Assembly (NCBI GenBank): GCA_965656185.1
Contig: CBFHJH010000010.1
Span: forward strand, 40,168 to 104,167
Length of the DNA: 64,000 bases
Reading direction: 5' to 3'
Source: Croceimicrobium sp965656185
GTDB lineage: Bacteria; Bacteroidota; Bacteroidia; Flavobacteriales; Schleiferiaceae
Shown here: piece after piece, positions 17,229 through 25,882 of the stretch
Numbering within the stretch: the first letter of the stretch is position 1
How the letters are laid out: each line of letters starts with the position of its first letter
Program-made: the position numbers and the translations under genes
The notes under the pieces: model-generated
What the model saw: only the letters and a program-made list of their open reading frames with translations
The model's database searches: none
Told to the model about the DNA's origin: nothing

Positions 17229-17858
17229 TTATTCGGCGGAGGCTTCGGAATGGGGTTCGTCTTCCTCTTCTTTAAAGACCGATTTCTGATATAAAATTAA
17301 TAAACCTACCCCAGTACTGATGGCGGTATCGGCCAAATTAAAGACCGGGCGGAAGAAAATAAAATAATCGCCACCCCAAAATGGAAGCCATTCTGGCAAA
17401 TAGCCTTTAATGATGGGGAAGTAAAACATGTCTACCACCTTGCCGAATAGAAAAGGGGCATAACCGCCTCCTTCTGGCATAAAGCCTGCTACGGCGTGGT
17501 ATTGCGATTCGCCAAAGAGTAAGCCATAAAAGGCCGAATCGATAATATTGCCTAAGGCACCAGCGAGGATCAAGGCCACGGCTATTATCCCTCCCTGGGG
17601 GATGTTCTTTTCTACTAATTTCCTTAACCAAATAAAGATTAGGACGACGGTTGCTATGCGGAATAAGCTCAACAGGAGCTTGCCCCAGGTTCCTCCGAAC
17701 TCAACCCCAAAGGCCATGCCTGGGTTTTCGGTAAAGTGGATGATGAACCAGTCTGCGATCGCAATGTCTTCGCCTAAGGTCATGTGGGTTTTCACCCAAA
17801 CCTTAAGTGCTTGATCCAGAATAAGAACGCCCAGAATAATGAGGAGGGCTTTGCGCAT
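17229..17858 (-). CDS. lspA: Signal peptidase II (lipoprotein signal peptidase)
   Basis: Cleaves the signal peptide of lipid-modified prolipoproteins in the inner membrane. 209 aa with four helices. Catalytic aspartates lie in GNIIDSAFYG at about 109 and FNLADTAISTGVG near 178. The insertion between them (about 115-165, with HAVAGFMPEGGGYAPFLFGKVVDMF) is long, as usual in Bacteroidota. N-terminal KALLIILGVLILDQALKVWV and NPGMAFGVEFGG complete the family pattern. It shares one base with the DksA-like gene upstream (TAATG), and ileS is farther upstream; ileS, a dksA-type gene and lspA are a conserved neighbourhood in the phylum. Confidence 0.96.
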   Translation of the reverse strand: MRKALLIILGVLILDQALKVWVKTHMTLGEDIAIADWFIIHFTENPGMAFGVEFGGTWGKLLLSLFRIATVVLIFIWLRKLVEKNIPQGGIIAVALILAGALGNIIDSAFYGLLFGESQYHAVAGFMPEGGGYAPFLFGKVVDMFYFPIIKGYLPEWLPFWGGDYFIFFRPVFNLADTAISTGVGLLILYQKSVFKEEEDEPHSEASAE

Positions 17859-18235
17859 TACTGACGGTTTTTAGCCTCGATACTCAAGGTTGCATGGGGC
17901 ACTAAGCGCAAACGATCTTTACTAATAAGCTTACCGGTTACACGGCACACCCCATAGGTCTTGTTTTCGATGCGATTCAAGGCATTATGAAGGTCGCGGA
18001 TAAATTTTTCTTGACGCGCGGCTAGCTGACTATTTGCTTCTTTGCTCATGGTGTCACTACCTTCTTCGAAAGCCTTAAAAGTTGGAGAGGTATCGTCGGT
18101 ACCATTATTACGGTCATTGGCGAAGTTTTCCTGAAGCACCGCTAGATCTTGTTCGGCTTTCTCGATCTTCTTGGTGATGATTTCGCGAAACTCCGCTAAC
18201 TCTTCATCGCTATATCGTAATTTCTCTGCAGCCAT
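17858..18235 (-). CDS. DksA/TraR-family protein with degenerate zinc finger
   Basis: 125 aa. The N-terminal two-thirds form the charged coiled coil of DksA-like proteins (about 5-75), including the acidic DDTSPTFKAFEEGSDTMS turn. The C-terminal finger, which in canonical DksA has four Cys, reads YGVCRVTGKLISKDRLRLVPHATLSIEAK, so only the first Cys remains; the others are Thr, Ser and Ala. This version is common in Bacteroidota. It probably binds in the secondary channel of RNA polymerase, but without a metal-held finger. Sits between ileS and lspA on one strand and overlaps lspA by one base. Confidence 0.88.
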   Translation of the reverse strand: MAAEKLRYSDEELAEFREIITKKIEKAEQDLAVLQENFANDRNNGTDDTSPTFKAFEEGSDTMSKEANSQLAARQEKFIRDLHNALNRIENKTYGVCRVTGKLISKDRLRLVPHATLSIEAKNRQ

Positions 18236-18287
18236 AATAGCTTGATTTATATTATAATATTATTCTCTCTTCAAAAATTAAATCGGC

Positions 18288-18295
18288 CAAATATA
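18288..18295 (-). promoter_or_regulatory. Candidate -7 box (TATATTTG) of the DksA-like/lspA transcript
   Basis: TATATTTG on the minus strand matches TAnnTTTG and lies in the 70-base gap between ileS and the dksA-like gene. It would leave a leader of about 45 bases. No TTG at the proper -33 spacing was found, so read-through from ileS remains equally possible. Confidence 0.35.
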
Positions 18296-18305
18296 GAAAA
18301 AACCG

Positions 18306-21300
18306 CTAATCGCGAGTCTTTAACGCAATTCGACTATTTATGTTATCGAAGCTTAGCTCTTCACCTTCAAAATCTTCATTTTCCCAGTGCAAGGCATCGG
18401 CTAAAACCTCCGCTTTAACGTAGGCTTCGTTGTTATTAAGCGCCTGCTGTAGTTCTTCATCAACCTTAATGGTAAGCTCGATACGGTCGGTTACCTCTAA
18501 ACCGCTGTCTTTTCTTAGGTTTTGGATCCGGTTTACTAGTTCACGGGCAATACCCTCGTAACGCAAGGCGTCGTCGATGTGAATATCCAGGGCAACGGTG
18601 AGTCCGTTTTCACTGGTCACCAACCAGCCCGGGATATCTTCAGTTACGATTTCTACATCATCGCGCTCTACCCTTACTTTTTCGCCCTTTAATTCCATCT
18701 CATAAAATCCGGCATTTTCAAGCGCTGAGATCTGACTTTGATCGAATGACTTTAAGGCAGCGGCAAGGTCCTTCATCATTTTACCATAACGCGGGCCTAA
18801 TTTTTTGAAATCCGGTTTCAAGCTTTTCACTAAAACGCCTTCTACCTCACGCAGGATTTCTAGTTCTTTCACATTTACCTCGGCAAGAAGAATTTCTTTG
18901 ATACTGGCCAATAATTCGACTTTAGCCTCACTAAGGGCCGGAACCATGATCTTCTGCAAAGGCTGGCGCACTTTTATGCGCTCCTTTTTACGTAGAGATA
19001 GAACCATGGAGCTCAAATTACGGGCTAGGGCCATGCGCTCATTCAGACGCTCGTCTATAGCCGCTTGTTTGGCTTTGGGCCAATGGGCGATGTGCACCGA
19101 GCTCAATTCGCTACTGGGCTTGCCTTCGCCGCAAAGGTCTTGGTAAAGTCGTTCTGAGAAGAATGGTGCCACTGGACTGATCATTACCGCTAAGTCGTGC
19201 AGGCAAGTGTAAAGCGTTTCATAAGCCATTTGCTTATCGCGGCTCATTTCTCCTTTCCAAAAACGACGACGGTTCAGGCGGACGTACCAATTGCTAAGCT
19301 CTTCGTCTACGAAATACTCTATCGCTCGGGCGGCTTTGGTAGGCTCGTAATCGGCGTAACTAGCTTCTACGGTTTTGTTAAGTTCTTGTAAACGAGAGAG
19401 TATCCAGCGATCTAATTCGGGTCTTTCTTCCCAAGCAGTTTCTTGTTTTAGGTCGAAGTGAAATTGATCGATATTGGCATAAAGGGCAAAGAAAGAATAG
19501 GTATTGTACAAGGTACCAAAGAACCTTCTTTGAACTTCCGCTACGCCATCTAGGTCAAATTTGAGGTTGTCCCAAGGAGAGGCGTTGCTAATCATATACC
19601 AACGCACCGGGTCACTACCGAATTTTTCGATGGTTTCGAAGGGGTCCACGGCATTTCCTAAACGCTTGGACATTTTGGAACCGTTCTTGTCCAAGACTAA
19701 GCCGTTAGAAACCACATTCTTATAGGCAACCTTACCGAAGACCATCGAAGAGATAGCGTGTAAAGTGTAAAACCATCCTCTAGTTTGATCTACTCCCTCA
19801 GCGATAAAATTGGCGGGGAAAAGACTATCGAAATTTTCTTTGTTTTCGAAGGGATAATGCCACTGCGCATAAGGCATAGAACCTGAATCGAACCATACGT
19901 CGATTAGGTCTGCTTCACGTCGCATGGGCTGGCCATGCTTCGAAAGTAAGGTGATCTTATCTACGGTATCACGGTGGAGATCGGCAAGATCATAATTTGC
20001 TTCCGACATATCTCCGGGCACAAAGTCTTGGAAAGGATGACCATCCATTAAACCGGCGGCCACAGCCTCATCGCAAGCGATCTTAAGTTCTTCAATGCTG
20101 CCAAAGATGCGCTTTTCACTACCATCTTCGGTAGACCAGATGGGCAAGGGAATGCCCCAATAGCGCGAACGACTAAGGTTCCAATCATTGGCGTTTTCTA
20201 ACCAGTTGCCAAAGCGCCCTTCACCGGTGCTCTTAGGTTTCCAGTTAATGGTTTTATTGAGCCCCACCAAGTCTTCTTTTTTCTCGGTAACCTTGATAAA
20301 CCATGAATCCAAAGGATAGTATAGAACGGGTTTATCGGTACGCCAACAATGTGGGTAACTGTGCATGTATTTCTCCACCTTAAAGGCTTTGTTGGCCTCC
20401 TTCAGCATGATAGAGATCTCAACGTCGACCGATTTTTCTGGCGCCGGTTCGTCAACGTAATATTCGTTTTTAACGTAGCGGCCTGCCAATGGTCCAATGC
20501 CTTCACGGAAACGTCCCTGAAGATCAACCAGTGGAACAGGATTGTCATTTTCATCTAGTACCAACATGGGTGGTACCGGAGGATTGGCTTCGCGAGCTAC
20601 CTTGGCATCATCGGCCCCAAAAGTAGGTGCGGTATGCACGATACCGGTTCCATCTTCGGTGGTAACGAAATCACCTAATATAATGCGGAAGGCATTTTCG
20701 GCATTTTCATAAGGTAAGGCCCAGTCTAGTAATTGCTCATACCTCAGGTTTTCGAGCTGCGCTCCTTTTCCTTCCCAAACCACGCGCCAAGGGATGAGCT
20801 TATCGCCAAGTTTAAAGCCGTTCATATCGGCTTCGGCACCTTCTGGCTTGAAATATTTAGCCACTAAGCTTTTTGCCACTAAGGTCTTCTGAGCGATTCC
20901 CGTGTAGGGGTTAAAGCTTTCAATAAGTTGATAATCGATCTTGGGGCCCACGGTGAGCGCAGTGTTCGAAGGCAAGGTCCACGGTGTGGTAGTCCAGGCT
21001 ATGTAATAAACTTTATCCCCCTCTTTCACGGCATCACCAAATACCTTTTGGAAAGCCTCGTCCTGCACCGCTACGAATTGAGCAATGGCCGAAGTGTCTT
21101 TCACATCGCGGTAGCTTCCGGGCATGTTTAATTCGTGAGAGCTAAGTCCGGTACCCGCTTTAGGACTGTAGGGCTGAATGGTGTAACCTTTGTAGATAAG
21201 GTCTTTGTCCCACAATTGCTTTAAGAGCCACCAAACCGACTCCATGTATTTCGACTTATAGGTGATATAGGGGTCTTCCATATCTACCCAATAGCCCATT

Positions 21301-21716
21301 TCTTCGGTAAGCTTATTCCAAATGTTGGTGTAGCGCATTACCGCCTCTTTACAGGCCTTATTGTAGTCTTCGATGGAAATGCTCTTACCAATGTCTTCTT
21401 TGGTAATTCCCAGTTCCTTCTCCACTCCAAGCTCTACCGGTAAGCCGTGGGTGTCCCAGCCAGCTTTGCGGTTCACTTGATAGCCTTGAAGGGTTTTAAA
21501 GCGGCAGAAAATATCCTTAATGGCACGGCCCATCACGTGATGGATTCCCGGTTTACCATTGGCAGAAGGAGGGCCCTCGTAAAAAACGAAACTAGGTGAA
21601 CCCTCACGGCTGCTGATACTCTTCTCAAAGCTCTGATTCTCTTTCCAAAAGGAAAGGATCTCTTGATTGATCTGAGCTAAGTTTAAGTGCTTGTATTCAG
21701 GATATTTACCCGACAT
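18306..21716 (-). CDS. ileS: Isoleucyl-tRNA synthetase
   Basis: Charges tRNA-Ile. 1136 aa from the start MSGKYPEYKHLN; an upstream Met (19 codons earlier) is possible but the sequence before the ATG is unlike the family. Class I motifs: PPSANGKPGIHHVMGRAIKD (HIGH-type, as GIHH, about 54) and GSKMSKRLGN (KMSKS-type) near 670. CP1 editing insertion spans about 200-430 with TWTTTPWTLPSNTAL. The C-terminus carries the tRNA-binding helical region and DUF5915-like tail. Followed downstream by the dksA-like gene and lspA. Confidence 0.97.
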   Translation of the reverse strand: MSGKYPEYKHLNLAQINQEILSFWKENQSFEKSISSREGSPSFVFYEGPPSANGKPGIHHVMGRAIKDIFCRFKTLQGYQVNRKAGWDTHGLPVELGVEKELGITKEDIGKSISIEDYNKACKEAVMRYTNIWNKLTEEMGYWVDMEDPYITYKSKYMESVWWLLKQLWDKDLIYKGYTIQPYSPKAGTGLSSHELNMPGSYRDVKDTSAIAQFVAVQDEAFQKVFGDAVKEGDKVYYIAWTTTPWTLPSNTALTVGPKIDYQLIESFNPYTGIAQKTLVAKSLVAKYFKPEGAEADMNGFKLGDKLIPWRVVWEGKGAQLENLRYEQLLDWALPYENAENAFRIILGDFVTTEDGTGIVHTAPTFGADDAKVAREANPPVPPMLVLDENDNPVPLVDLQGRFREGIGPLAGRYVKNEYYVDEPAPEKSVDVEISIMLKEANKAFKVEKYMHSYPHCWRTDKPVLYYPLDSWFIKVTEKKEDLVGLNKTINWKPKSTGEGRFGNWLENANDWNLSRSRYWGIPLPIWSTEDGSEKRIFGSIEELKIACDEAVAAGLMDGHPFQDFVPGDMSEANYDLADLHRDTVDKITLLSKHGQPMRREADLIDVWFDSGSMPYAQWHYPFENKENFDSLFPANFIAEGVDQTRGWFYTLHAISSMVFGKVAYKNVVSNGLVLDKNGSKMSKRLGNAVDPFETIEKFGSDPVRWYMISNASPWDNLKFDLDGVAEVQRRFFGTLYNTYSFFALYANIDQFHFDLKQETAWEERPELDRWILSRLQELNKTVEASYADYEPTKAARAIEYFVDEELSNWYVRLNRRRFWKGEMSRDKQMAYETLYTCLHDLAVMISPVAPFFSERLYQDLCGEGKPSSELSSVHIAHWPKAKQAAIDERLNERMALARNLSSMVLSLRKKERIKVRQPLQKIMVPALSEAKVELLASIKEILLAEVNVKELEILREVEGVLVKSLKPDFKKLGPRYGKMMKDLAAALKSFDQSQISALENAGFYEMELKGEKVRVERDDVEIVTEDIPGWLVTSENGLTVALDIHIDDALRYEGIARELVNRIQNLRKDSGLEVTDRIELTIKVDEELQQALNNNEAYVKAEVLADALHWENEDFEGEELSFDNINSRIALKTRD

Positions 21717-21792
21717 TTCTCTGCTAGTTTTAAAAGACTGCGAAGGTAAGAATATTAGGCATTTAGGCGGCATAAATTGCCATTAGACCCAC

Positions 21793-21823
21793 TTGGATTG
21801 CCTCAGAGGCTTTTTTACCTTTC
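21793..21823 (+). promoter_or_regulatory. Candidate promoter of the glutamate-receptor-like channel gene
   Basis: TTG at 21793-21795, 20 bases, then TACCTTTC at 21816-21823 (one mismatch to TAnnTTTG), about 20 bases before the ATG. Spacing fits the Bacteroidota sigma-A promoter. Support is by motif only. Confidence 0.4.
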
Positions 21824-21843
21824 CCATCTCTAAAATCTAGCTC

Positions 21844-22899
21844 ATGCATAAACTCTTGTTTCTGGCCTTCACTTTAAGTTTTGCAACGCTTCAAGCACAA
21901 GACTCCACTATTGTAATTGGCTTGAAAGCCACTCCTCCCTTTTTAGAGCAATTGCCCAGCGGCAGACCAGCGGGCCTGAGTTACGAGTTTTGGGAAATGA
22001 TCGATGAAACAGTGGGCGGAAAGATCCAGTATCGCTGGTATGAAAGCCTAGATGAGATGCTGGCGGCCGTAGCTATGAACGAAGTTGATATGTCGATTAA
22101 CCCAATAACGGTTACCGAACAGCGCATGGACAGTCTCGATTTTTCACAGCCTTATTTTATTTCAGGTACCACAATAGCGCGACGTTCCGAAAGCAATTGG
22201 TTTCTTTTTCTAAAGAACTTCTTTTCCCCTCGTTTTCTATCGGCGGTAGGCATTTTACTGGGTATCATTCTCATCTTCGGATTCTTGGTTTGGATCTTCG
22301 AGAGAAGGGCCAATACCGAACAATTTCATCAGGGACCACGCGGGATTTTAGACGGTTTTTGGTGGTCGGCGGTAACCATGACAACCGTGGGCTATGGCGA
22401 TAAGTCGCCCGAAACCGCCGGCGGCAGAACGGTAGCATTTATTTGGATGTTCCTGGCAATTTTGCTGATTTCGGGTTTAACGGCCGGTATAGCCTCGGCC
22501 TTAACGGTAACTTCGATCGAAAGCAAAGTGGAAACGGTAGAAGATCTTAGACGTTTTAAAACGGCCACCATCGACGGTACCGGCACGGCCGAGTTTTTAG
22601 GCCTTTACGGCTTACCAAATGAGTACTACGCTACGGTAGGGGAAGGCTTGGCAGCAGTGCAATCGGGCGATATCGATCTCTTTATTTACGATCGGCCAGT
22701 CTTGCGATATACCCTACAGCAGGGAGATTTTCAGGATCTAATAATTGAGAATCGCAATCTAAAGACGGACTATTACAGTTTTGCCTATCCTAAAGGCAGT
22801 CCCCTGCGAAATCATTTCGATCCCAAGATCGTGCGGGCCTTGAAGTCGGATTCTTGGCATTATATTTTACGCAAGGCTCAAAAACTTGCGGAGGATTGA
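21844..22899 (+). CDS. Ligand-gated potassium channel, ionotropic glutamate-receptor-like (GluR0 type)
   Basis: 351 aa. Order: signal peptide (1-18); S1 half of a periplasmic amino-acid-binding domain (about 22-115) with ITVTEQRMDSLDFSQPY, the Arg (R94) being the family's alpha-carboxylate ligand; TM1 about 129-152; pore loop with selectivity filter TTVGYGD (180-186), identical to potassium channels; TM about 197-222; S2 half (about 230-350) with IYDRP (D283, the expected amino-group ligand). This split-domain layout is that of bacterial GluR0: glutamate-receptor-like sensor with a K+-channel pore. Downstream by 43 bases is a beta-propeller lipoprotein. Ligand identity is not determined. Confidence 0.92.
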   Translation: MHKLLFLAFTLSFATLQAQDSTIVIGLKATPPFLEQLPSGRPAGLSYEFWEMIDETVGGKIQYRWYESLDEMLAAVAMNEVDMSINPITVTEQRMDSLDFSQPYFISGTTIARRSESNWFLFLKNFFSPRFLSAVGILLGIILIFGFLVWIFERRANTEQFHQGPRGILDGFWWSAVTMTTVGYGDKSPETAGGRTVAFIWMFLAILLISGLTAGIASALTVTSIESKVETVEDLRRFKTATIDGTGTAEFLGLYGLPNEYYATVGEGLAAVQSGDIDLFIYDRPVLRYTLQQGDFQDLIIENRNLKTDYYSFAYPKGSPLRNHFDPKIVRALKSDSWHYILRKAQKLAED

Positions 22900-22942
22900 A
22901 CCTCAGTGGTAAAAAGAAGTTAGAGTAAAAAATAGATATAAA

Positions 22943-23842
22943 ATGAAGAAACTACTAGTAAGCGTATTCAGTGTAAGTTTTTTGGTGGCTTGTCAAAATC
23001 AAGCGACTGAGGAAAAAAGTGCTTCTGACACCCAAGCAGAGCAGAGTAAAGCTCAAGAAAATGATGGGCAAAGTGGCCCTGCTTTAGAATTGCTTTGGGA
23101 AACCGAAGCGAGCCTTAAAACCAATGAGTCGGTGCTTTATTATCCACAAGGAAATCATCTCTTTGTGTCTTGTATCGATGGAAAGCCAACCGATAAGGAC
23201 GGCAAGGGATATATCGCGAAAGTTGATCTAGAAGGAAACATCATAGATTCGGCTTGGGCCACGGGCTTTAATGCTCCTAAAGGCATGTGTATTAGTCAAG
23301 GTCGTTTGTTTTTTAGCGATATCGACCGCATTGTTTCCGTGAGCCTAAATAATCCGGCCGATAAATACGAAGTAGAGGTACCCGGTGGAGAGTTCCTCAA
23401 TGACCTAAGTCCAGGCTTAAATGGGGTTTACTTTTCCGACATGTCTACAGGAATGCTATACTATCTTGAGAATCAAGTGGTGCATACCATAAACCCTGAA
23501 TTACCCAATTTGAATGGTTTGAATTTCTTTAACCAAAGCATTTACGCTTTATCTAATAATGGTTTACAAAGACTTAGCCCTGGTGGTGAAGTAAAGGAAA
23601 CTATTAATGCTGAGCTTAGTGGTGGCGATGGGCTGATCGTTTTAGACGACAATCGCTTCATTATGAGCCGTTGGCAAGGAGAAATATGGTACGTGAGTAA
23701 TGGCGAGGGCACGAAGCTCTTAGATTCAAAAGCGGAAGAGATCCAAACCGCGGATATTGGCTATAATCCAAATACTAAAACTCTATTTGTTCCTAGATTC
23801 TTTGCCAATAAGGTTTCGGCTTACCGCCTGAAGGGAATTTAA
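22943..23842 (+). CDS. SMP-30/gluconolactonase-like beta-propeller lipoprotein
   Basis: 299 aa. Lipoprotein signal peptide MKKLLVSVFSVSFLVAC (lipobox LVAC), a low-complexity acidic linker (about 18-48), then six repeating blades of the NHL/SMP-30 type: GNHLFVSCIDGKPTDKDGKGYIAKVDLEG, APKGMCISQGRLFFSD, LSNNGLQRLSPGGEV and DDNRFIMSRWQGEIWYVSNGEG. It has the typical propeller repeat but no clear metal-ligand set, so a lactonase activity is not assumed. Probably a membrane-anchored periplasmic binding or scaffolding protein. It may be co-transcribed with the channel gene. Its stop (TTAA) overlaps the convergent ATPase stop by four bases. Confidence 0.75.
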   Translation: MKKLLVSVFSVSFLVACQNQATEEKSASDTQAEQSKAQENDGQSGPALELLWETEASLKTNESVLYYPQGNHLFVSCIDGKPTDKDGKGYIAKVDLEGNIIDSAWATGFNAPKGMCISQGRLFFSDIDRIVSVSLNNPADKYEVEVPGGEFLNDLSPGLNGVYFSDMSTGMLYYLENQVVHTINPELPNLNGLNFFNQSIYALSNNGLQRLSPGGEVKETINAELSGGDGLIVLDDNRFIMSRWQGEIWYVSNGEGTKLLDSKAEEIQTADIGYNPNTKTLFVPRFFANKVSAYRLKGI

Positions 23843-24777
23843 GCCAAAGACTGCTTATAATAAAGAAATTGCATCCAACGATGCAGGAGAGGGCTGGCCA
23901 CGAGGTAGCCCTCTTCTTTTTTTACCAAAAAGCCGGTATCCAATAAATTCCGTAAAGCTCTTTCTACACTGCTGGCCGCTCCCAGTTTATGTTCTACCAG
24001 GAATTTGAAGGCATGGGGCTGTTCCACTTTTTCGTATTTAGCAATAGCGCGTAAGAGCCGCCACTGCAAGGGGGTAAAGCGCGCTTTGAGACTTTGGTAA
24101 ATCGCTTGTTTAGATTTGAAAAAGAGGGCCGTTTTCGCTTCCGCGGAAGCGCTTACCGCAAGCCACTCCTTGATAAAAGCTAAATTAGCTCTGCAGTAGT
24201 TATAGACCTTTTCCTCTTCAGCATTAGCTTGCTCCCATATTTCATCGAGGCTAAGATCTTTGAGTGGGACCGAATTAAAAATTCCCCAGGGTTTATTTGA
24301 GACCAGTAGCATTTGACTGTTGGGGCTTTCACTTAAAAAGCGACAATGGCTTAGAAAGCCATTCAGATCATCGCTTAACTCCCAAAGTTCCGGGTTTTCG
24401 AATATAAAAAGGAAGTCGAGCCCTACTTGAGAAAGGTCATCCCGCAACTTTAAAAGGTATTCGAGCCAGGCCTTAAGGTCACGTAGCAAGTAAACTGGGC
24501 TTTCTTCACGAAAGCGACGCAGTCTAAAGGCAAGATTCTGGTGTTCTTGCGACTGATGGTTTAACTCGCTGTCTAATTTGTGAATCAATCCGCCGAGGTC
24601 GAAAATGCCACTAAAATCGAGGTGAATGGGAACGCGGCGGCCTCGTAAACGCTCCTTTAATTGCTTTAAGAGGTATGATTTTCCTGAGCCAGTTGGGCCA
24701 TAGAACTCGAGGCTTTCTCGAGCCATAATGGCATCGTATAGCTTCTCCAGTTCTGCATGGCGAATTAATGCTTTCAT
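23839..24777 (-). CDS. AAA/STAND-like ATPase with C-terminal winged helix
   Basis: 312 aa. Walker A in GPTGSGKSYLL at about 27, Walker B-like LDFLFIFENPELWELSDD at about 118-136 (FIFEN instead of DE), sensor I region LLVSNKPWG. The C-terminal half ends in a winged helix: LTPLQWRLLRAIAKYEKVEQPHAFKFL with SSVERALRNLLDTGFLV and a final RWMQFLYYKQ. This is the archaeal-type ATPase/MalT-related architecture, often of unknown role. The wHTH suggests a signal-responsive regulator. It stands one base after the HD gene on the same strand and so belongs to that small operon. Confidence 0.75.
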   Translation of the reverse strand: MKALIRHAELEKLYDAIMARESLEFYGPTGSGKSYLLKQLKERLRGRRVPIHLDFSGIFDLGGLIHKLDSELNHQSQEHQNLAFRLRRFREESPVYLLRDLKAWLEYLLKLRDDLSQVGLDFLFIFENPELWELSDDLNGFLSHCRFLSESPNSQMLLVSNKPWGIFNSVPLKDLSLDEIWEQANAEEEKVYNYCRANLAFIKEWLAVSASAEAKTALFFKSKQAIYQSLKARFTPLQWRLLRAIAKYEKVEQPHAFKFLVEHKLGAASSVERALRNLLDTGFLVKKEEGYLVASPLLHRWMQFLYYKQSLA

Positions 24778-24778
24778 C

Positions 24779-25456
24779 TTAGTCAGAGTTTAATGATGGC
24801 CCTTCCCACTCTTGGTAGAATTGGTCAAGGAAGGTAAGCATAAATTGATGTCTTTGCTCCGCGATCTTTTTTGCCGACCTGGTGTGCATCCCATTTTTTA
24901 GCTGCAAAAGTTTCTCGTAGAAGTGGTTTATAGTAGTGCCACGTTCCTTGCGGTATTCGGCTAAGCTTTGTTCCTTTTTTGGCTTCTGATCTGGGTCGTA
25001 GATCACGGCATTCTTGTAGCCGCCGTAGTGAAAGGTGCGCGCAATGCCCACCGCTCCAATAGCGTCTAAGCGGTCTGCGTCTTGTAGAATCTGTAGCTCT
25101 AAGTTATCTGCCTTTTTTCCCCGTCCTCCTTTGTAAGAGCAGTGTTCAACTAAATAAGCAATTTCTTCAACTTCTGCATTCTTCAGCCCCAGCTCAAGGA
25201 GAAACTCACGACTCTTTTGGGCGCCCAAGCTTTCGTTCCCACCATTAAATTTGGCGTCACTAATATCGTGTAGTAAAGCAGCCATTTCGATTACGAAAGC
25301 ATTGCCTCCTTCTTTACTTTGTAGGTAACGAGCCATTTTTCGAACTCTCTCGATGTGCTGAAAATTATGGCCGCTCTCGGCTTCCGCTAAACTGCCTTTC
25401 ACGAATTGCTCACAGGCTTCAATATAGTTTTGCTCCTTTACAGTTCGGCTACACAT
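24779..25456 (-). CDS. HD-domain phosphohydrolase (YpgQ/YedJ-like)
   Basis: 225 aa from ATG at 25456; this start overlaps the ridA-like stop by 19 bases. HD signatures: HNFQHIERVRKMARYL at about 24, AALLHDISDAKF at about 63 and QDADRLDAIGAVGIARTFHYGG near 118. The overall pattern is that of the YpgQ/YedJ group, for which nucleotide pyrophosphohydrolase activity has been shown in relatives. So the reaction is likely hydrolysis of a phosphorylated nucleotide; substrate not assigned. A longer N-terminus, running through ridA from 25513, is possible but would not add family residues. Confidence 0.82.
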   Translation of the reverse strand: MCSRTVKEQNYIEACEQFVKGSLAEAESGHNFQHIERVRKMARYLQSKEGGNAFVIEMAALLHDISDAKFNGGNESLGAQKSREFLLELGLKNAEVEEIAYLVEHCSYKGGRGKKADNLELQILQDADRLDAIGAVGIARTFHYGGYKNAVIYDPDQKPKKEQSLAEYRKERGTTINHFYEKLLQLKNGMHTRSAKKIAEQRHQFMLTFLDQFYQEWEGPSLNSD

Positions 25457-25851
25457 TTTAGCTCGATCGCGATAGGGGTGGGCAAGGCGTTTATTGCAAT
25501 AGTGGTGCGACAAGGTTTAGGGTCCATGTCTGCAAAGTAATCGGCATAGATCTTATTGAAAGTTTGAAAGTCACGCTTCATGTCTACCAAGAAAACCTGA
25601 ATGTCTACCAGTTTATCCCAGCTGCTGTCGTGCTCTTCAAGGATAGCCTTTACATTGGCAAACACGCTGTGTACTTGAGCCGAAAAATCGAAATTTTTAA
25701 AATTACCGTTGTGGTCTAATTCCAGACCGGGTACGCCAGAATCATTGGCATCGCTCCCCGCGATACGGGGACCTACACCACTTAAGAATAACAAGCCTCC
25801 GGCACGGCGTGCCAAAGGATAAGAACCTACTGGCTTTGGGGCTTTACTCAT
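25438..25851 (-). CDS. RidA-family protein, 2-aminomuconate deaminase-like
   Basis: 137 aa from ATG at 25851 (a GTG six codons upstream is an alternative). The YjgF/RidA fold is seen in PVGSYPLARRAGGLLFLSGVGPR, a pattern closer to 2-aminomuconate deaminase than to E. coli RidA, and in a C-terminal CRTTIAINALP with the conserved Arg. It probably hydrolyses reactive enamine/imine intermediates or a related amide. Gene order ridA-like, HD hydrolase, AAA ATPase on the minus strand with short overlaps suggests one transcript. Confidence 0.85.
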   Translation of the reverse strand: MSKAPKPVGSYPLARRAGGLLFLSGVGPRIAGSDANDSGVPGLELDHNGNFKNFDFSAQVHSVFANVKAILEEHDSSWDKLVDIQVFLVDMKRDFQTFNKIYADYFADMDPKPCRTTIAINALPTPIAIELKCVAEL

Positions 25852-25882
25852 AGCTAATACTTTGCTCACAAAGATAGCGGCC

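Noticed and set aside
21717..21773. Upstream Met for isoleucyl-tRNA synthetase
   Set aside because: The 19 codons before MSGKYPEY are unlike the family and contain none of its residues.
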